From Symbiodinium natans (taxonomy: Eukaryota; Sar; Dinophyceae; Suessiales; Symbiodiniaceae), in the NCBI GenBank assembly GCA_905221605.1, contig CAJNDS010002531.1, positions 137,501-201,500 of the forward strand: DNA of 64,000 nucleotides, read 5' to 3'. The notes below the pieces were generated by a model. The model worked only from the letters and a program-made list of their open reading frames with translations. It ran no database searches and was not told the origin of the DNA. Position numbers and translations under genes: made by a program. This document shows, piece by piece, positions 63,795 to 64,000 of this stretch (the first letter of the stretch is position 1; the number at the start of each line of letters is the position of its first letter).

Positions 63795-64000
63795 GTATAT
63801 GATGGAGCCATGGGAGCATGAGGCCAGTGGGGGTATGAGGGCGTGGAGCCAGGCGGGTCATGGTGCATGAGCGGGAGTGGGCGTATGAACCCATGAGACG
63901 AGGTGAGGCCCCACGGCTGATGGAGACATGGGGGGGGGGGGCATGGTGGGCCATAGGGGGGGGCGGAGAGGGCGGGAGGAGCGGAGGGGAAACACTGGAG
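63795..64000. repeat. Degenerate minisatellite at the right edge
   Basis: Diverged tandem units built on GATGGAGCCATGGGAGCATGAG, then G-tracts; truncated by the window end. Confidence 0.6.

Larger units (their letters stand above)
1..64000. repeat. Dispersed TTTAGGG / CCCTAAA arrays (telomere-type heptamer)
   Basis: Well over a hundred short arrays of TTTAGGG or its complement CCCTAAA, mostly 3-20 units, are spread through the whole window at spacings of a few hundred bases. Larger ones include 4081-4145, 4551-4648, 6320-6392, 7833-7966, 13675-13740, 24853-24950, 26828-26965, 29275-29362, 32705-32815, 34742-34870, 35499-35605, 37530-37675, 51488-51632, 52438-52565, 55198-55335 and 63187-63260. 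Orientation alternates in a regular way around exons (see findings). An array of three or more units has a stop in every frame, because a 7-mer cycles through all phases. Confidence 0.97.

Noticed and set aside
1-64000. CRISPR array, bacterial operons, rRNA or tRNA genes
   Set aside because: Regular spacing of telomere-type repeats might suggest an array, but spacer lengths vary and orientation alternates. No tRNA cloverleaf or rRNA segment was recognised by eye; a covariance-model search was not possible.

Overview
The window looks like nuclear DNA of a core dinoflagellate, one of the group with large, repeat-laden genomes. Four things point there. Short arrays of the TTTAGGG/CCCTAAA heptamer (the plant/alveolate telomere unit) are scattered along all 64 kb. 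The exons I can identify are tiny (24-120 nt) and almost all follow an AG|G 3' splice rule. Some introns appear to use GC or GA instead of GT at the 5' splice site. There is also an intronless CCCH zinc-finger gene of a kind common in dinoflagellates. Nothing prokaryotic or viral was seen, and most of the long ORFs are read-through of repeats.

The best-supported gene is a plus-strand CCR4-type (endonuclease/exonuclease/phosphatase fold) poly(A)-ribonuclease. It is spread over at least 20 kb (43258-63457) in about 17 mini-exons joined in consistent phase, and it runs off the right edge. Its introns are full of telomere-type arrays, palindromic MITE-like elements and homopolymer tracts. One intron of about 6.7 kb (52427-59180) contains a complete intronless CCCH zinc-finger ORF (53208-54011) and possibly a second, multi-exon gene (57387-58526). 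On the left are two exons that together make a SAP domain (1292-1785) and a four-exon 3' end of an EF-hand gene, possibly a voltage-gated ion channel (11394-12390). Between 12 and 43 kb I find many plausible plus-strand exon chains with matching phase and AG|G acceptors but no recognisable family. They are listed with low to moderate confidence, because segments this short are often open in several frames by chance.

The most unusual feature is architectural. Exons mostly sit between a CCCTAAA array on the left and a TTTAGGG array on the right. So introns usually begin with (G)TTTAGGG repeats and end with CCCTAAA repeats, and each such intron transcript could fold back on itself through telomere-sequence stems. 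The repeat itself can supply a GT donor (G|GTTTAGGG), an AG acceptor (TTTAG|GG) and stop codons. At least a dozen families of short palindromic elements occupy the rest of the introns; in several cases their ends coincide with splice sites, as in introner-like elements. Several elements are themselves interrupted by telomere-type arrays.
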